Origin: Holothuria scabra
Taxonomy: Eukaryota > Echinodermata > Holothuroidea > Aspidochirotida > Holothuriidae
NCBI GenBank assembly: GCA_037179385.1
Contig: CM074190.1
Location: 8,147,784 to 8,211,783, forward strand
Direction of reading: 5' to 3'
DNA length: 64,000 nt
This document shows, piece by piece, positions 1 through 10,934 of the stretch; the first letter of the stretch is position 1, and each line of letters starts with the position of its first letter. The notes beneath the pieces were generated by a model, which was not told the DNA's origin, did not search any database, and saw only the letters and a list, made by a program, of their open reading frames with translations. The position numbers were made by a program, and so were the translations under genes.

Positions 1-681
1 AATTTGGTAAGAGCCCAGATGAGTTTCCCACATTTCCATGTTTTTTACAAGTATACTGTTGGTCAACTTTGTACCAAGCACCTGCCATTCTTAGCACAGG
101 GGTTCGAAGCATATACTAGCCTATGCCCCTTCTATGAAAAGGACTTGTGGGATTAATTGTTAATAAATATTCTTAATTACTCGAAATTCACCCCACAAGA
201 GTCGCCACACTTCGTCTCACTGCCAAAGTCAAGCAGGACACTGGCCAGTTGGATGGAAAGACTGTATATGCTTGTTCAGTACCTTTCCATTTAGTTTCTC
301 TCAATAAATTTACTAATACTATGTAAAATACACTACTACTGTGCTGTGCCTACCTGGCACATGCACGTGCAACTATAAATAAAACACCCTTCGCAACATA
401 TACTACTACAAACTATTACTAGCACTATAAAGCTTACATCTTAATAAATGACTACGCCGCTTGGACTGAGTTTGCTGGGTTTTGGCCTGAGTGGCTATAA
501 TACTACAGCCTCCCAAAACCAATAACTAACCTGCAGACAATTTAAATATACCGACAATTTCTGCCGCGTCTACAATGCAACGTAAAGGTTTCTCCCAAAA
601 GGCTGCCTTGTCTTTCTCTTCTGCTTGTCTAAACAGCAAGTGTGCCTCATTACTTCTTAAAGGCACATGCAAATACAGTAC
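1..681. other. No gene recognised; AT-rich flank, presumed MED11 intron or intergenic DNA
   Basis: I see no coding exon I can support here. The stretch is AT-rich with many stops in all frames. A short exon-like segment on the minus strand at 531-628 has an AG before it and a GT after it, but its reading does not join in phase to MED11 exon 1 and I recognise no protein. If MED11 continues to the left, this is part of its first intron or lies between exons. Confidence 0.4.
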
Positions 682-690
682 ACTAAAACT

Positions 691-1952
691 TAGCCCTTGA
701 ACAGGGCTTTGTGTTACGTTACATGGCCTAAGCTCATTACACTCCACATCACAGCCCTTGCCCCGCTAACACAAAAAATCCCATCACTAGGCGACCCTGG
801 CCAAGGTCATCTCTCACGTTCACAAATTCCTATGTTTTCTCACCAAACTTTACACAGATGACCTCTGGCACCGCATCCACCTTTCTGCATAAGCTGTTCA
901 CCCAGATTCGATGTTATAATGGTGTATTTTGCCTCGAAAAATTGAACGTAACACTAACTCAATGTGCCATGTTTGCAAGCTTTCGAATGGCTATGTAGTC
1001 CGTCTTCAATCCTACTACACCACGCGCTGGCACGCCTGGCTATTCCTTGTGTACCCGGGCATGTGCTGACACGCTGGATGCTAATTTAGTTAAAGCTGAT
1101 ATTAATTTCATTAAATGCTATCATTAATCATGCTATCATTACTCATTAGGAAGTAAAATACAAAGGACCATTGTGACAATTTTTTTACTTTTGTTCGCAA
1201 AATGTTGCCATTCATTACACATGTTAGAATGGATCCCTGAGTTTTCCTCTAGTTCTGCGAAACGCCATGCGCTGTCGTACAAGTGACTTCCAGGCGCTGC
1301 CGTAAAAATTGTACAGCAGCGCATGGAACTTGAGACAGGGCATACCAGCGGGTGTCAGCAGGTTCCAGCCCGCGGAATAGTTGGACCTGTCGTCTTCGTG
1401 ATATTCACTTTGGGGTCAAAGGTCATACAGGGGTTTCCACTTATTCAAAAAGTTTTCACACTTAGAGAAATTTTTTCAACGTTTCAACAATTTCAAAAAC
1501 ACCTAGAAGCTTCAAATACAACCAAACAAGAATTTTGCATATGAAATTTGCATTCATTAGGTGGAATGATCGTTAAAGTTATCGATTTGGTGAAATGGTA
1601 ACAACGTTCTAGGAATGATTTTTGACTATTTGCAAGTTCATGTTGAAACACTTATTGTACGAGGGCTCATTCAAACGAAGGAGTTTCTAACCAGATTCGA
1701 AGTGTCATTTTGCTGTATTTTGACCTCAGACTGTCCATGAAAGCCGATTTATTGGCAACTTTTTGATTGAAAGTCACTTGCACATCATTTTGTGGTAATA
1801 TAAGTTCAATGTGTGTAATATTTACCACTTTAGAACAATTTTTGTTCTGAAAGCCTAATGACGGGTTTTTGCGTTAGCGGGGTAAGGGCTGTGATGTTGA
1901 GTGTAGTGAGCTTAGGCCATGTAACGTTACACACAGCCCTGTTCAAGGGCTA
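691..1952. mobile_element. Long-TIR DNA transposon copy 1 (MULE-like, non-autonomous)
   Basis: Both ends carry the same inverted repeat of about 85 bp. The left end begins TAGCCCTTGAACAGGGC and continues through GTTACATGGCC and AGCTCATTACACTCC to CCCCGCTAACACA. The right end is its reverse complement, ending CCCTGTTCAAGGGCTA at 1952. Flanking 9-mers ACTAAAACT (682-690) and ACTAAAAAT (1953-1961) match at 8 of 9 positions and look like a target duplication. No transposase-like ORF is inside. The 8-10 bp duplication and long terminal repeats fit Mutator-like or foldback elements; the superfamily is inference. Part of the left half (about 1120-1310) has no counterpart in copy 2 and is probably a secondary insertion. 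Confidence 0.72.
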
Positions 1953-2275
1953 ACTAAAAATAGGCTATATACAGGTGCACATACCAAGACTTTGCATAAT
2001 TAAGATTCTGCTGCGAGTGGCGGTGTATTTACAGAGTTCAGAGGAAAGCCACTTGCCTTATACCTGAGGTGAGAAATTTACCTTATCATGCTTGCCTAGG
2101 CTTTAAAGATCTTGGGTGGGCCAAATTGGAGCTGAGAAGGATTAGGGGGGCTGCTCCAGGTTTACAAGTTTCATTCTGAAAGGAACCCCCGGGTTCAAAG
2201 TAATTCTCATTTCTCCCATAGAGCTGTCAATGAGTGGAATTGTCTGCCCTGTCAGCAGGCTACACTGCTTTAAGT

Positions 2276-2580
2276 TTAAAGGGCCAAATTTCTCACCCCA
2301 AACTACAATTTTGGAACCCAGGTACCGCAATTCTCAATTGGCTCAGCTCTTTGATTGACAGCTAATTCAAACAATGCAGAGTGTCAAAGCTTATATTACA
2401 CAGCATGGATGGTACTGGGAATGTTTTGATAATATAAATTGAGTATTTCTATATTCATCCTGCAGCAATAAACTGAGATTTTGTCTGGATGAGGATGAAT
2501 TTCAGGCAATTGTGGGAGGAGCTTCAGTAAGATGGTTAGGAGAATTGGCACTGTTTGGGGTGAGAGGAATGGGCCTTTAA
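2276..2580. mobile_element. TTAA-flanked MITE, family A copy 1
   Basis: The element is bounded by TTAA at 2276-2279 and 2577-2580. Imperfect terminal inverted repeats of about 28 bp run AGGGCCAAATTTCTCACCCC at the left, with the complement (GGGGTGAGAG...GGGCCT) at the right. A related copy lies inverted at 10638-10934 and a fragment at 43111-43145. A TTAA target is typical of piggyBac and Kolobok transposons; the AGGG start favours Kolobok, but that is inference. No ORF of its own; the minus-strand frame at 2142-2330 is fortuitous. Confidence 0.78.
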
Positions 2581-2713
2581 GGTTAATAGGCCTAAGTAAG
2601 GCCTATTGACAAGTTCTTATGTGGTTGCCTTATGAGCAAATACTTGATGATCTTGGTCTTTTTTCATGAGAAATGAGAAGGTTTAGGGCAGATCTCACTG
2701 AAACTTTTTGCAT

Positions 2714-4509
2714 TTAAGCTCATTACAGTCCACATCACAGCCCTTGCCCCGCTTACACAGGGAATCCCATCATTAGGCTTTCAGAACAAAAAACGTTCTA
2801 AACTGGTAAATATTACACACATCGAACTTATACTACCACAAAATGATGTGCAGGTGAATTTCAATCGAAAATTTAGCAATACATTGGCTTTCATGGACAG
2901 TCTGAGGTCAAAATGCAGCAAAATGACACTTCGATTCTGGTTAGACAATCCGTCATTTGAATGAGCCCTCGTGCAATAAGTGTTTCTACATGAACTTGCA
3001 AATAGTCAAAAATCATTCCTAGAACGTTGTAACCATTTCCCCAAATGGATAACTTTAACGATCGTTCCACCTAGGCTAATGAATGCCAATTTTTATATGA
3101 AAAATTCTTGTTAGTTAGTATTTGAAGCTTCTAAGTGTTTTTGAAATTGTTGAAACGTCAAAATTTCTCTAAGTGTGAAAACTTTTTGAATAAGTGGAAA
3201 CCCCTGGTACGACCTTTGACCCGAAAGTGAATATCACGAAGACGAGGAAACCTTCTATTTTGCGCGCTGGCACCTGCTGGTACGCCCTAGTCACTGAACG
3301 CGACCGTAAAATCCGTTCCTTGTACTTGTAGTCACTCCTTACTACGGTCACTGGCCTACATGTACAAAGGTGACGTTGTTTTAAGCCAAAACAACAAACT
3401 GAGCTCTAATTACGATGGTATGGTTCATGGAACAGATTTGTGTTAACATAATGATTTTGAGCATTCTTAAATACCACCTATATCTTCTGGAATGTTTAAT
3501 ACCAGCAAAAGGCAGGAAAAATGATGGGCCATCCTTTGCAGTGACATAGACATCTTGACAGCCTGATCGTCTGCTACTGTGTTGCATGATGGGAAGGACA
3601 AGCTATCGAAGACCAATTAGTAAGCGCGGCTAGTCAATACTTGTAAGTCATATAGTAAGCTCTCTGTACATTCGAAATTGTACAGTCACTGCGTAGGTTT
3701 TCCCGTTTTATATGAGATCACATGACAAACACTGACTTCTTCTACTGAAAAATTACTCTGCACAGGCTTAACGTTACTCACAGAATTATCTTGCCAAAAT
3801 TTCCCTTTTAAGGTCTTTTTTCGTTAACAGACTTGTGTGGAAGGTGAATGTGATGACAAAGATCATCTCTGGAAAGTTTGGTGAGAAACGGTATCTTTTT
3901 GGGGACGTGAGGGATGCCTACTCACTCGTGAGTAGGCAAATGAGCTGTGTTTTTGTGTATACCGGGCAAGGGCCCAGAAATGAAGTGTATAGCATGGGAA
4001 CGTAATGCTGGGTCCTGTTCAAGGGCTAGTACGCCCTGCCTCAAGTTCCACGCACTGCCGTACAAGCCGATAGCATTTAATGAAATTTATATAAGCTTTA
4101 ACTAAATTAACATTCAGCGTGTCAGTGCAAGCTTGGGTACACAAGGCATAGCCAGGCGTGCCAGCGCGTGGTTAAATAGGATTGAAGAATGAAGACTTAG
4201 TCGTTCGAAAGCTTGCAAACATGGCGCATTGAGTTAGTGTTACGTTCAATTTTTCGAGGCAAAATACACCATTATAACATCAAATCTGGGTGAACAGCAT
4301 ATGCAGAAAGGTGGATGCGGTGTCAGAGGTCATCTGTGTAAAGTTTAGTGAGAAAATATAGGAATTTGTGAACGTGAGACTGAGAGATGACGACCCTGGC
4401 CAAGGTCGCCTAGTGATGGGATTCCCTGTGTTAGCGGGGAAAGGGCTGTGATGTGGAGTGTAATGAGCTTAGGCCATGTAACGTAACACACGGCCCTGTT
4501 CAAGGGCTA
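2714..4509. mobile_element. Long-TIR DNA transposon copy 2, inverted relative to copy 1 and interrupted
   Basis: This is the reverse complement of copy 1 (691-1952). The segment 2714-3288 mirrors 1340-1915 and 4029-4508 mirrors 692-1119 plus 1311-1345. The right end (GCCCTGTTCAAGGGCTA, 4493-4509) is intact. The extreme left end, about 35 bp of the terminal repeat, is missing. The copy is split by a 740-bp insertion at 3289-4028. Together with copy 1 it forms an imperfect palindrome of about 3.8 kb around a 0.75-kb spacer that holds the TTAA MITE. Confidence 0.68.
3289..4028. mobile_element. Nested third member of the long-TIR family with 8-9 bp target duplication
   Basis: GTACGCCCT occurs at 3280-3288 and again at 4029-4037, immediately flanking this block, and copy 2 homology resumes on each side. 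The right end reads TCCTGTTCAAGGGCTA, as in the other copies. The left end (TAGTCACTGAACGCGACC) is a diverged version of the same terminal repeat. The right 190 bp (about 3840-4028) also resembles the end of copy 2. A family member has therefore jumped into a relative. Confidence 0.7.
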
Positions 4510-4653
4510 GGCCTAGGCCAAACTAGGCTAGTTGGGCCTTAAGTCCCAGGGCTATATTATTATTTTTATTAATAGGCCTAGGCCTAGGCCTGGGCCTAGG
4601 CTAGGCCTAAGTTAGGGCCTCCAACTCTTCGAACCCATATGAATGATTCTTAC

Positions 4654-4732
4654 CTGCGTGATGAACAACTTGAGCTATATCAGCTTCTATCTTCTCCAAT
4701 TCTTTCAACCTTTCCGTCAAGGAGGTCGACAT
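4654..4732 (-). CDS. MED11: MED11 coding exon 1 (Mediator head subunit 11), partial
   Basis: On the minus strand an ATG at 4732-4730 opens a 26-codon reading that ends in phase 1 at a good donor (GCAG|GTAAGAAT, GT at 4653-4652). The peptide begins MSTSLTERLKELEKIEADIA and ends VVHHAG. Known animal MED11 proteins start with ERLR-LE-IEREI----QNAG, so spacing and residues agree over about 20 positions. MED11 is a small (about 117 aa) helical subunit of the Mediator head that pairs with MED22 and contacts TFIIH and RNA polymerase II. Only the first helix is encoded here. The downstream exons must lie further left; I could not find them in 1-4653, so intron 1 would hold the nested transposons. Identification rests on one short exon. 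Confidence 0.72.
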
Positions 4733-5540
4733 ATTCCCTTCAACGTGAAATTGAGCTCCGACGCAGACACTTTGTAAATTGAAACAGCTTTGGATTGGTA
4801 CAGTACTACTAGTACTAGGCTAATTCACTATTACTAGACTGTTAAGCTTTTCAAGTCTCGGCTCTACAAGCTAGGCCTAATCGTTATGTACGCCTTCACT
4901 TTCTTTATAGAATGCCTTAGTAATAGTATGACGTGTGAAGTCTAAGGAGGTCTAACGTTAGTAGTGCTAAGCAAAATTTCACCATCACTATCAGTCTATA
5001 CCTATTCTGAAAATGCACACATAATTTTATGTGCTCCACTGACTGTACTGCGTGCACGGATATGGATACGAAGTCCGTGGAATGACAACAGTGTAGTATA
5101 TAATGTTTTTACCTGTTGGCTCACCTTTGACCGAAATGCATATTCATTTATAAATTGTTTGCAACAACCAGCGATTTTCATTTGAACCAATAGAAATTAT
5201 TCTTTCATTTTAATATGACGTCAAAAAACCCACTCTTCGTTTAACCAATCGAAATGCGTTTGTTATTCCACTTCGTCATGTATACACACACCTTTGAAAT
5301 CGGAAGTATAGGCCAAATACATCGTACACATACACTGAAAAATGCAGTTCAGTCAGCGTTCATTGCTTTGCTCGATGATCAACTTCGGACTCGAGCTAGC
5401 TTGTGTTAGCTTCATGTAGCTACGATACTCAAACGCACTATATGTACCTACGTAATGTCAGAGCTAAATGAAAGAGAATACTTTTGAGGAGCAATCCAAA
5501 ACATATGTTTGAGGCAACTTCCAGAAAATACTGCAGGTTT
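4733..5540. promoter_or_regulatory. Probable divergent promoter region between MED11 and SAP130
   Basis: MED11 is read leftward from 4732 and SAP130 rightward from further right, so this segment is the natural place for at least the MED11 promoter and 5' UTR. No clear TATA box stands out. A possible noncoding first exon of SAP130 could end near 5533, where CTGCAG is followed by GTTTGT. This is inference from gene order, with no direct start-site evidence in the sequence. Confidence 0.3.
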
Positions 5541-8500
5541 GTACTTTGTTGGAGTTATTCAGCCAACTGTCCATTTCTCTTGTGCACCGGCCCAGATTTT
5601 AGGTCAAAAAAAAGTGCGGTTCACGGATAAGCCAACCTTGTTTCTCGCAACATGGTGTGACAGTTAGGCTACATAGCCTAGGCTGCCTTGTATACAATAT
5701 CTGTCGTAGGCTGGCTAGGTTATTATTGGCATTTTACCTAATTGCGAAATATCCATGAAAAAAAGATGTCTAATTTGTAAATACCAAATTTTCATTCTGT
5801 CATATGATAATTTACCTAAAATAGTAGTAGTGGGAAGATAAGCAAGTGTAGCCTAAGCCTAGGCCTAAGATCAGAATTGTGGGCTCACATGCATTTGTTT
5901 TTAGGAAAATTGGTAGCCTAGCCTAGGCTAGCCTAAGAAAGAAAGATAGCCATGGCCTAATGTTGTATGAGATTTTGGATTTGTGCCATGACATGATTGA
6001 TATTTTTACACAGCCTTATGCCAGCTTCATTGTGAAACAGGATCGCCAGTTTGGCATTCAGCCTAACCACCAGAAAAGAGGTTTTTTTTTTTTTTTTTAA
6101 TGCTTGGCAAGGAAGATTTTTAATTTGGATACCATACTGGGATGTGGCCTTTTTTCCAAAATAGCCTGCTACAGCAACATTTTCTGCATTTTAACCCTAG
6201 ACTAGGCCTATTAGTATTTCAACAAGATGTTAGACAAATTAACCAGCCTAGCCTAGTAGGGCTGTGAAGGTACCGACCAACCCGTTGGTTACTTGTGTGT
6301 CATTCCTCTTCATAGATTAATCGTTTTTGTATTGCCAATTACTCCGTCACCACAGCGTGACTTTGCTAGTAAATTGTTACACCAACATTGTGCAACAAAC
6401 AGTGTCAGTTCCTCACAAATTATGACCGGAACAATAACTGTAAAAACAGTTTTAAAATTGGCTGTTCGATTGAACACATTTATTCTGCGGCAGCTCCCTG
6501 AATTAAGTAGGCTACATAGTGTACCCTAATCCCTTCAATAGCTACACCCAAGCAAAACTTTAGAAATAAGGGGCATGTTTGAGAGACTACCAAAAGAGAA
6601 GAAAGCCACAAGACTAGCAGGGAGCTGTAACAAAAGTGCCTAATGCTGCTGTGAAAAAGTTCCCAAGCTCTGTACTTCTATGGCAATAAAACCCCCCGCC
6701 AGACCATGGTTAGGGAACAAAAGTACATTTGAGTAAATCTCCCCAATGTAGCTTTTCGAAAGATTTTATCACGCTACACCTCAGTAAATTTCATTATTTT
6801 TCATTGTTAGTACCAGTATTTGGAAAAAATGTAACCCGTAAAAATACAATCGTAAGCGCCAGATCTAATTCCTGCCATTTTGTTGTTTGCCCAATGTTAT
6901 ATAAAATGGAACATTCCATGTTGATTTTTATGAATAAACATATGCAGTTGTTTGAACAGACTGGGTTGTATAGTTGTGATAATGGACTACTGTAGAAGTC
7001 CATCCTACGATGCATGTAAAAATATACAATATAACTATCTAATTTTTAGGGGTTCTGGACAGCCAAAAAATAGACTCAATTAACGTATCTTATGGATCCT
7101 TTCTGATATAAATATCCCCATATTTTTTGGCCTTTCTTGTCCAAACTTTACGTCTTGTTTAAAAATAATTAGCAAATGAAATGCACTTCAGTCAGATCCA
7201 CGTGCGCAGAGATTTGGGATGCTGTTTGTTGTTGAATTGAGCACAGGCTTGGTCGGCTGCACACTGCACAGGCCAGCTATGTAAGCCTAGGAAGTGCGAT
7301 CGTCATAACGGGAACTCATTGGGGAAATTCGTTCTGAGGTCTGGTATTTTCACACACTAAATCCCATAGGAGATGGTGTGAGTTGTGATTGGCTGGCTCA
7401 GAATCATCGTATTTGAACCAATCACTAAGAAAAGGTAATTCAAATTTTGCAATAGATCATGTGCATATGATGTCACCGAACAAATCATGGTCCCTTGTTC
7501 AGTGGTAAAAACGGACAGGCATGCAAGTCTACTGCATGCATGGGACCAGGTGCATCATTGTTTTTTTTTGTAATGACGTCATATGATAACATTCCATAAG
7601 GTACTGTAAATAACTTTAGGGTAGGAATGCTGGGAATTCCTTAATTTATGCAGGATAATAGGGCTTGGCAGTTGCGCTGTTTGCGGCCGGTGGGCTGTTT
7701 ACAGTGCAATTGTACAGATCGCTACAGCGCTGTACAGGTATTGAACACTGCATTGCAAGCAAGCTGCATCAAAACAGCGGTGTCGGAGTGTTTCATGATG
7801 TAACTGGAGATATTACACAGGACCAGGCGGGAAAATACAACAGTTGGTGGAATGTTAAAAAGTGCACATGGTCTGAAGAAAGCTTCAGTAAATGTGGGAT
7901 GGGTTTTTACTGTGAAAAGATGATATAAACTCAGCGGAAAACACCAACATTTTTGCCCTTGAAACTTTAGAGTTCTTTTTTTTTTCCTTTGTTAAGTAAA
8001 AAACCATTTTCTTTTTTTCCCTCCTCGGGAAACAACGCCATGAGTGTGTGCTGTGGAAAGAAGTGAATGGTTAGTGCTGTTGAAGAAAGAAAAGCATTGT
8101 TAGTACCGGGACCAAAAACCCTCAACCCTAGCGGTTGCCGGTGGAAGGGTTAAAAATAACATAAGTACTGTCTTATAATGCTATCTATTACATATAGCTA
8201 TACATATACGTATATATGTATACCTAAAGCTAAGTATGTATATACTTGAGAGTGCAGATACATGTAGAGTATGGGATACGTATACAGGTTTATATACCCC
8301 TTCGTACACAGCTCCTATGCATGCGTACACCTGCTTATGGCCCACCCTAACTCTATATATATGCATACGTAACCCTAACCTTATTACTATGCGTTCGTAA
8401 CCCTTATCCTATTACTATGCATATGTAACCCCTAACCCTACAGCTGTGATGCAAGTTCGGGGCAAGGATTCTTAATTAAGAACCCAGCACTCTAAGGGCC

Positions 8501-8884
8501 TAGGCCTACATCTACTTTAAGTACTCTATACTGAGTGCTTGTCAATGTCATGTTGAAGTCGTTTTCTATGTAACTTTGAGATGATAATTTCCTTCATATG
8601 TTTCTAAAGTCAGAAAATTACTGAAGAAAAACTTTGATGGGGCCAACATAAATTTTTTTTAGTTTTAATTCTCCATTTAGGACTAGACCTGAGATGTATA
8701 AAATCACATATACTGCAGTGATTTGAATGATGGAAAACAATATGGTTGCACTTTTTTGAACCCTTTTTCTTGGCATAATTTTGGAAGACAGGGTTTTTTT
8801 TTTTTTTGCGGTTTCCTCTATTAGGAACTCCAAAAGCTGATGTGTTACCCACTTTCTTCTGGGAATAGGGCAGAAATCGCCCCC
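5541..8884. other. SAP130 upstream region / presumed 5' intron; no exon recognised
   Basis: No coding exon could be supported. An 87-codon open frame at 7665-7928 has no ATG start, no recognised similarity and no convincing splice context. A short tract at about 8360-8445 has three spaced AACCCTAACC-like words in an imperfect repeat of about 30 bp with TTATTACTATGC. A poly-T run lies near 6080 and an AT-dinucleotide-like tract at 8190-8260. TAGGCCTA-like words recur. Confidence 0.4.
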
Positions 8885-9142
8885 TTAACCCTTTACCGTT
8901 GTGCTCTGATCGGGGCATATTTGGGCCCTCGGGAGTGGGCGGAAAAGCAGAGGTAGCCCGCCCCGCATCGGCTTCCGTAGGCCATTGACCCCGTGACCTT
9001 CAACTATTGTCTCTCTCGCTGTTGTGGCCGAATTTTCGGGTAGCTACTCGCAGTTTCGAGCTCCGTGTGAAACAGTAAAGATGTGTGACAGCCGAGCTCT
9101 CCGCATGGGTCCAAAAGGACCCAAACAATGGTAAAGGGTTGA
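8885..9142. mobile_element. TTAA-flanked MITE, family B copy 1 (piggyBac-like ends)
   Basis: The element starts TTAA CCCTTTACCGTTGTGC and ends ACAATGGTAAAGGGTTGA, so the ends are inverted repeats of about 14 bp. The right target is TTGA instead of TTAA. Two close relatives lie at 9238-9492 and 14035-14287. A TTAA target with CCC-starting ends is typical of piggyBac-type elements. At about 258 bp it is non-autonomous. Confidence 0.78.
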
Positions 9143-9237
9143 AATAAGCCTGTGGAGTGTGTTTGCTGCAAAGCTGATGCCATCATCTCTGTGTGTGTGC
9201 ACGTAAACCGTTAGCCGAGTGGTGCAGATATTTTAGC

Positions 9238-9492
9238 TTTACCCTTTACCGTTGTGCTCCGATCGGGGCATATTTGCGCGCCTCGGGAGTGGGTGGAAAA
9301 GGGGACGTAGCACGCCCCGCATCAGCTTCCATAGGCCATTGACCCCGTGACCTTAAACTATTGTCTCGCTGTTGTGGCCGAATTTTCAGATAGCTACTCG
9401 CAATTTCGAGCTCCGCGTGAAACAGTAAAGATGTGTGACAGCCGAGCTCTCCGCATGGGTCCAAAATGACCCAAACAATGGTAAAGGGTTAA
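9238..9492. mobile_element. TTAA-type MITE, family B copy 2
   Basis: Same element and orientation as 8885-9142, about 95 bp downstream, and clearly recently related over its whole length. It has inverted ends CCCTTTACCGTTGTGC and CAATGGTAAAGGG, TTTA at the left target and TTAA (9489-9492) at the right. The pair could be two insertions or a local duplication. Confidence 0.75.
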
Positions 9493-10131
9493 CCACCCTC
9501 CTGACAGAAACACTGACTGTGCATACAGTTTCAACTTTGTCACAGTTGACTGTCAAGTACTGTTTTGCAATGAGTGGCATTAGGCTCGTCTTCAAATAAG
9601 CCTAGTAAGCTTTAGTTAATGTTGACACAAGTGCATTTTAATGGTGTTTACTACAGTAGCCTGCTGTGGCATATTTTAAAAGGCATTCAAATAACTATTC
9701 TCTCTTCTCAATAGAAGACTGAATAGGCCTACATTTAATGACCACGCCCCTATGTGCTGTCACAGTCTTAGTTGCCTACCGTAATGTCAAGACCTGTCCT
9801 GTTAGTTGCTATGGTAAGGAGGTTGAAATAAACAAGGGTGAGATTTGAAGTTAAAAACACATTATATGCATAAAAATCCACCCCTAAAAATAAAGTGGAA
9901 GAGAATGGAAATAAGTATGTGTGGTTTAATCAATTTTTTCTTGAAAGTCTCAAGCTTATTGATTGTTATTTTTAGTGATTCATATGTCTTCCCTTTGAAG
10001 CGACATTTTGCAACATCATTGTATATTTTTAGTACTTATTTATGCAAATTGCATGTGTTCACTGAAAAAGTGATTTTTCACACATACAGTATAAGCCTGC
10101 TGGTAGACCAACAGATTACTGCAGGGTTTCC

Positions 10132-10259
10132 ATCAGAGGGGGGAAAGGGGGATTTGCCCCCCCCCCCCTTTCCAGAAGAAGGTGGGTAGAATCCCCCCTT
10201 GGACTTGGGTTTAGCAGTAATAAATCTCCCCCTTTTTTGTGTTCCTGGCGGAATCCCTG
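10132..10259. mobile_element. Small TIR element with TACTG direct repeats
   Basis: The block starts CAGGGTTTCCATCAG and ends TGGCGGAATCCCTG, which are imperfect inverted ends. TACTG occurs at 10127-10131 and 10260-10264 as a possible 5-bp target duplication. Its interior is a long C-run plus GAATCCCCCC. A longer relative with similar ends lies at 20163-20484. Confidence 0.45.
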
Positions 10260-10637
10260 TACTGTACTAAAGTTGAAGTCTCCTGATGTGTGTGAAAACT
10301 GAAAACCATAAACTTTATCTATTAGATGAGAAATTTTGAATATTTTTCACGCTTAAGTACAAATTCAGTGTTGTTTTGAACTTCAGTTTGAAAATTAAAA
10401 TTAAATTTGGAAATTATAAATTCATGTTTAAGTTGAAACACTATTTTCCACTTGTGAACCCTCTGAGATGGAGAGTAAGGGGTGGAAACTAACAGACCCC
10501 AAAAGCAGCCCGTCCCAAACAGTTTAATCAATATTGATTGACTTTTGCAAAACTGCACATGTACTGTCACAAGGTCTATTTCATTTACACATGACTTTAA
10601 TCTGTGACTAACTTTTCAACTGAACCCCAGAATATCC

Positions 10638-10934
10638 TTAAAGACCCAGTTCTCTCAACCCAAACATTATCAATTCTCCTATCCTTCATGCTGAGGTGCC
10701 TCCCAAATTAGCTGAAATTCATCCTTGTCCAAACACAATCTCAGTTAATTGCTTCAGAGTGAGTATAGAAAAAGTCAATTTATAAACACTCTCAGTAACG
10801 TTCATGCTGTGTAATATAAGCTTTGGCACTCAGCATTGTTTGAATTAGCTGTCAATCAAAGAACTGAGCCAATTGAGAATTTCAGTACCTGGGTACCAAA
10901 ATTGTAGTTTGGGATGAGAGGTTTGACCCTTTAA
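10638..10934. mobile_element. TTAA-flanked MITE, family A copy 2 (inverted relative to copy 1)
   Basis: Flanked by TTAA at 10638-10641 and 10931-10934. Ends read AAGACCCAGTTCTCTCAACC at the left and GGGATGAGAGGTTTGACCCT at the right. The body is the reverse complement of 2276-2580, for example AGCTTTGGCACTCAGCATTG here against CAATGCAGAGTGTCAAAGCT there. Confidence 0.78.

Noticed and set aside
526..747. Minus-strand 73-codon frame with possible splice sites (exon-like 531-628)
   Set aside because: Its phase does not fit MED11 exon 1, no protein family was recognised, and the upstream half overlaps the end of the transposon at 691.
7665..7928. 87-codon plus-strand frame upstream of SAP130
   Set aside because: No ATG at its start, no recognised domain, no match to SAP130 N-terminal sequence.
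8360..8445. Telomere-like AACCCTAACC words
   Set aside because: Only a few words within an imperfect longer repeat; not a telomeric array.
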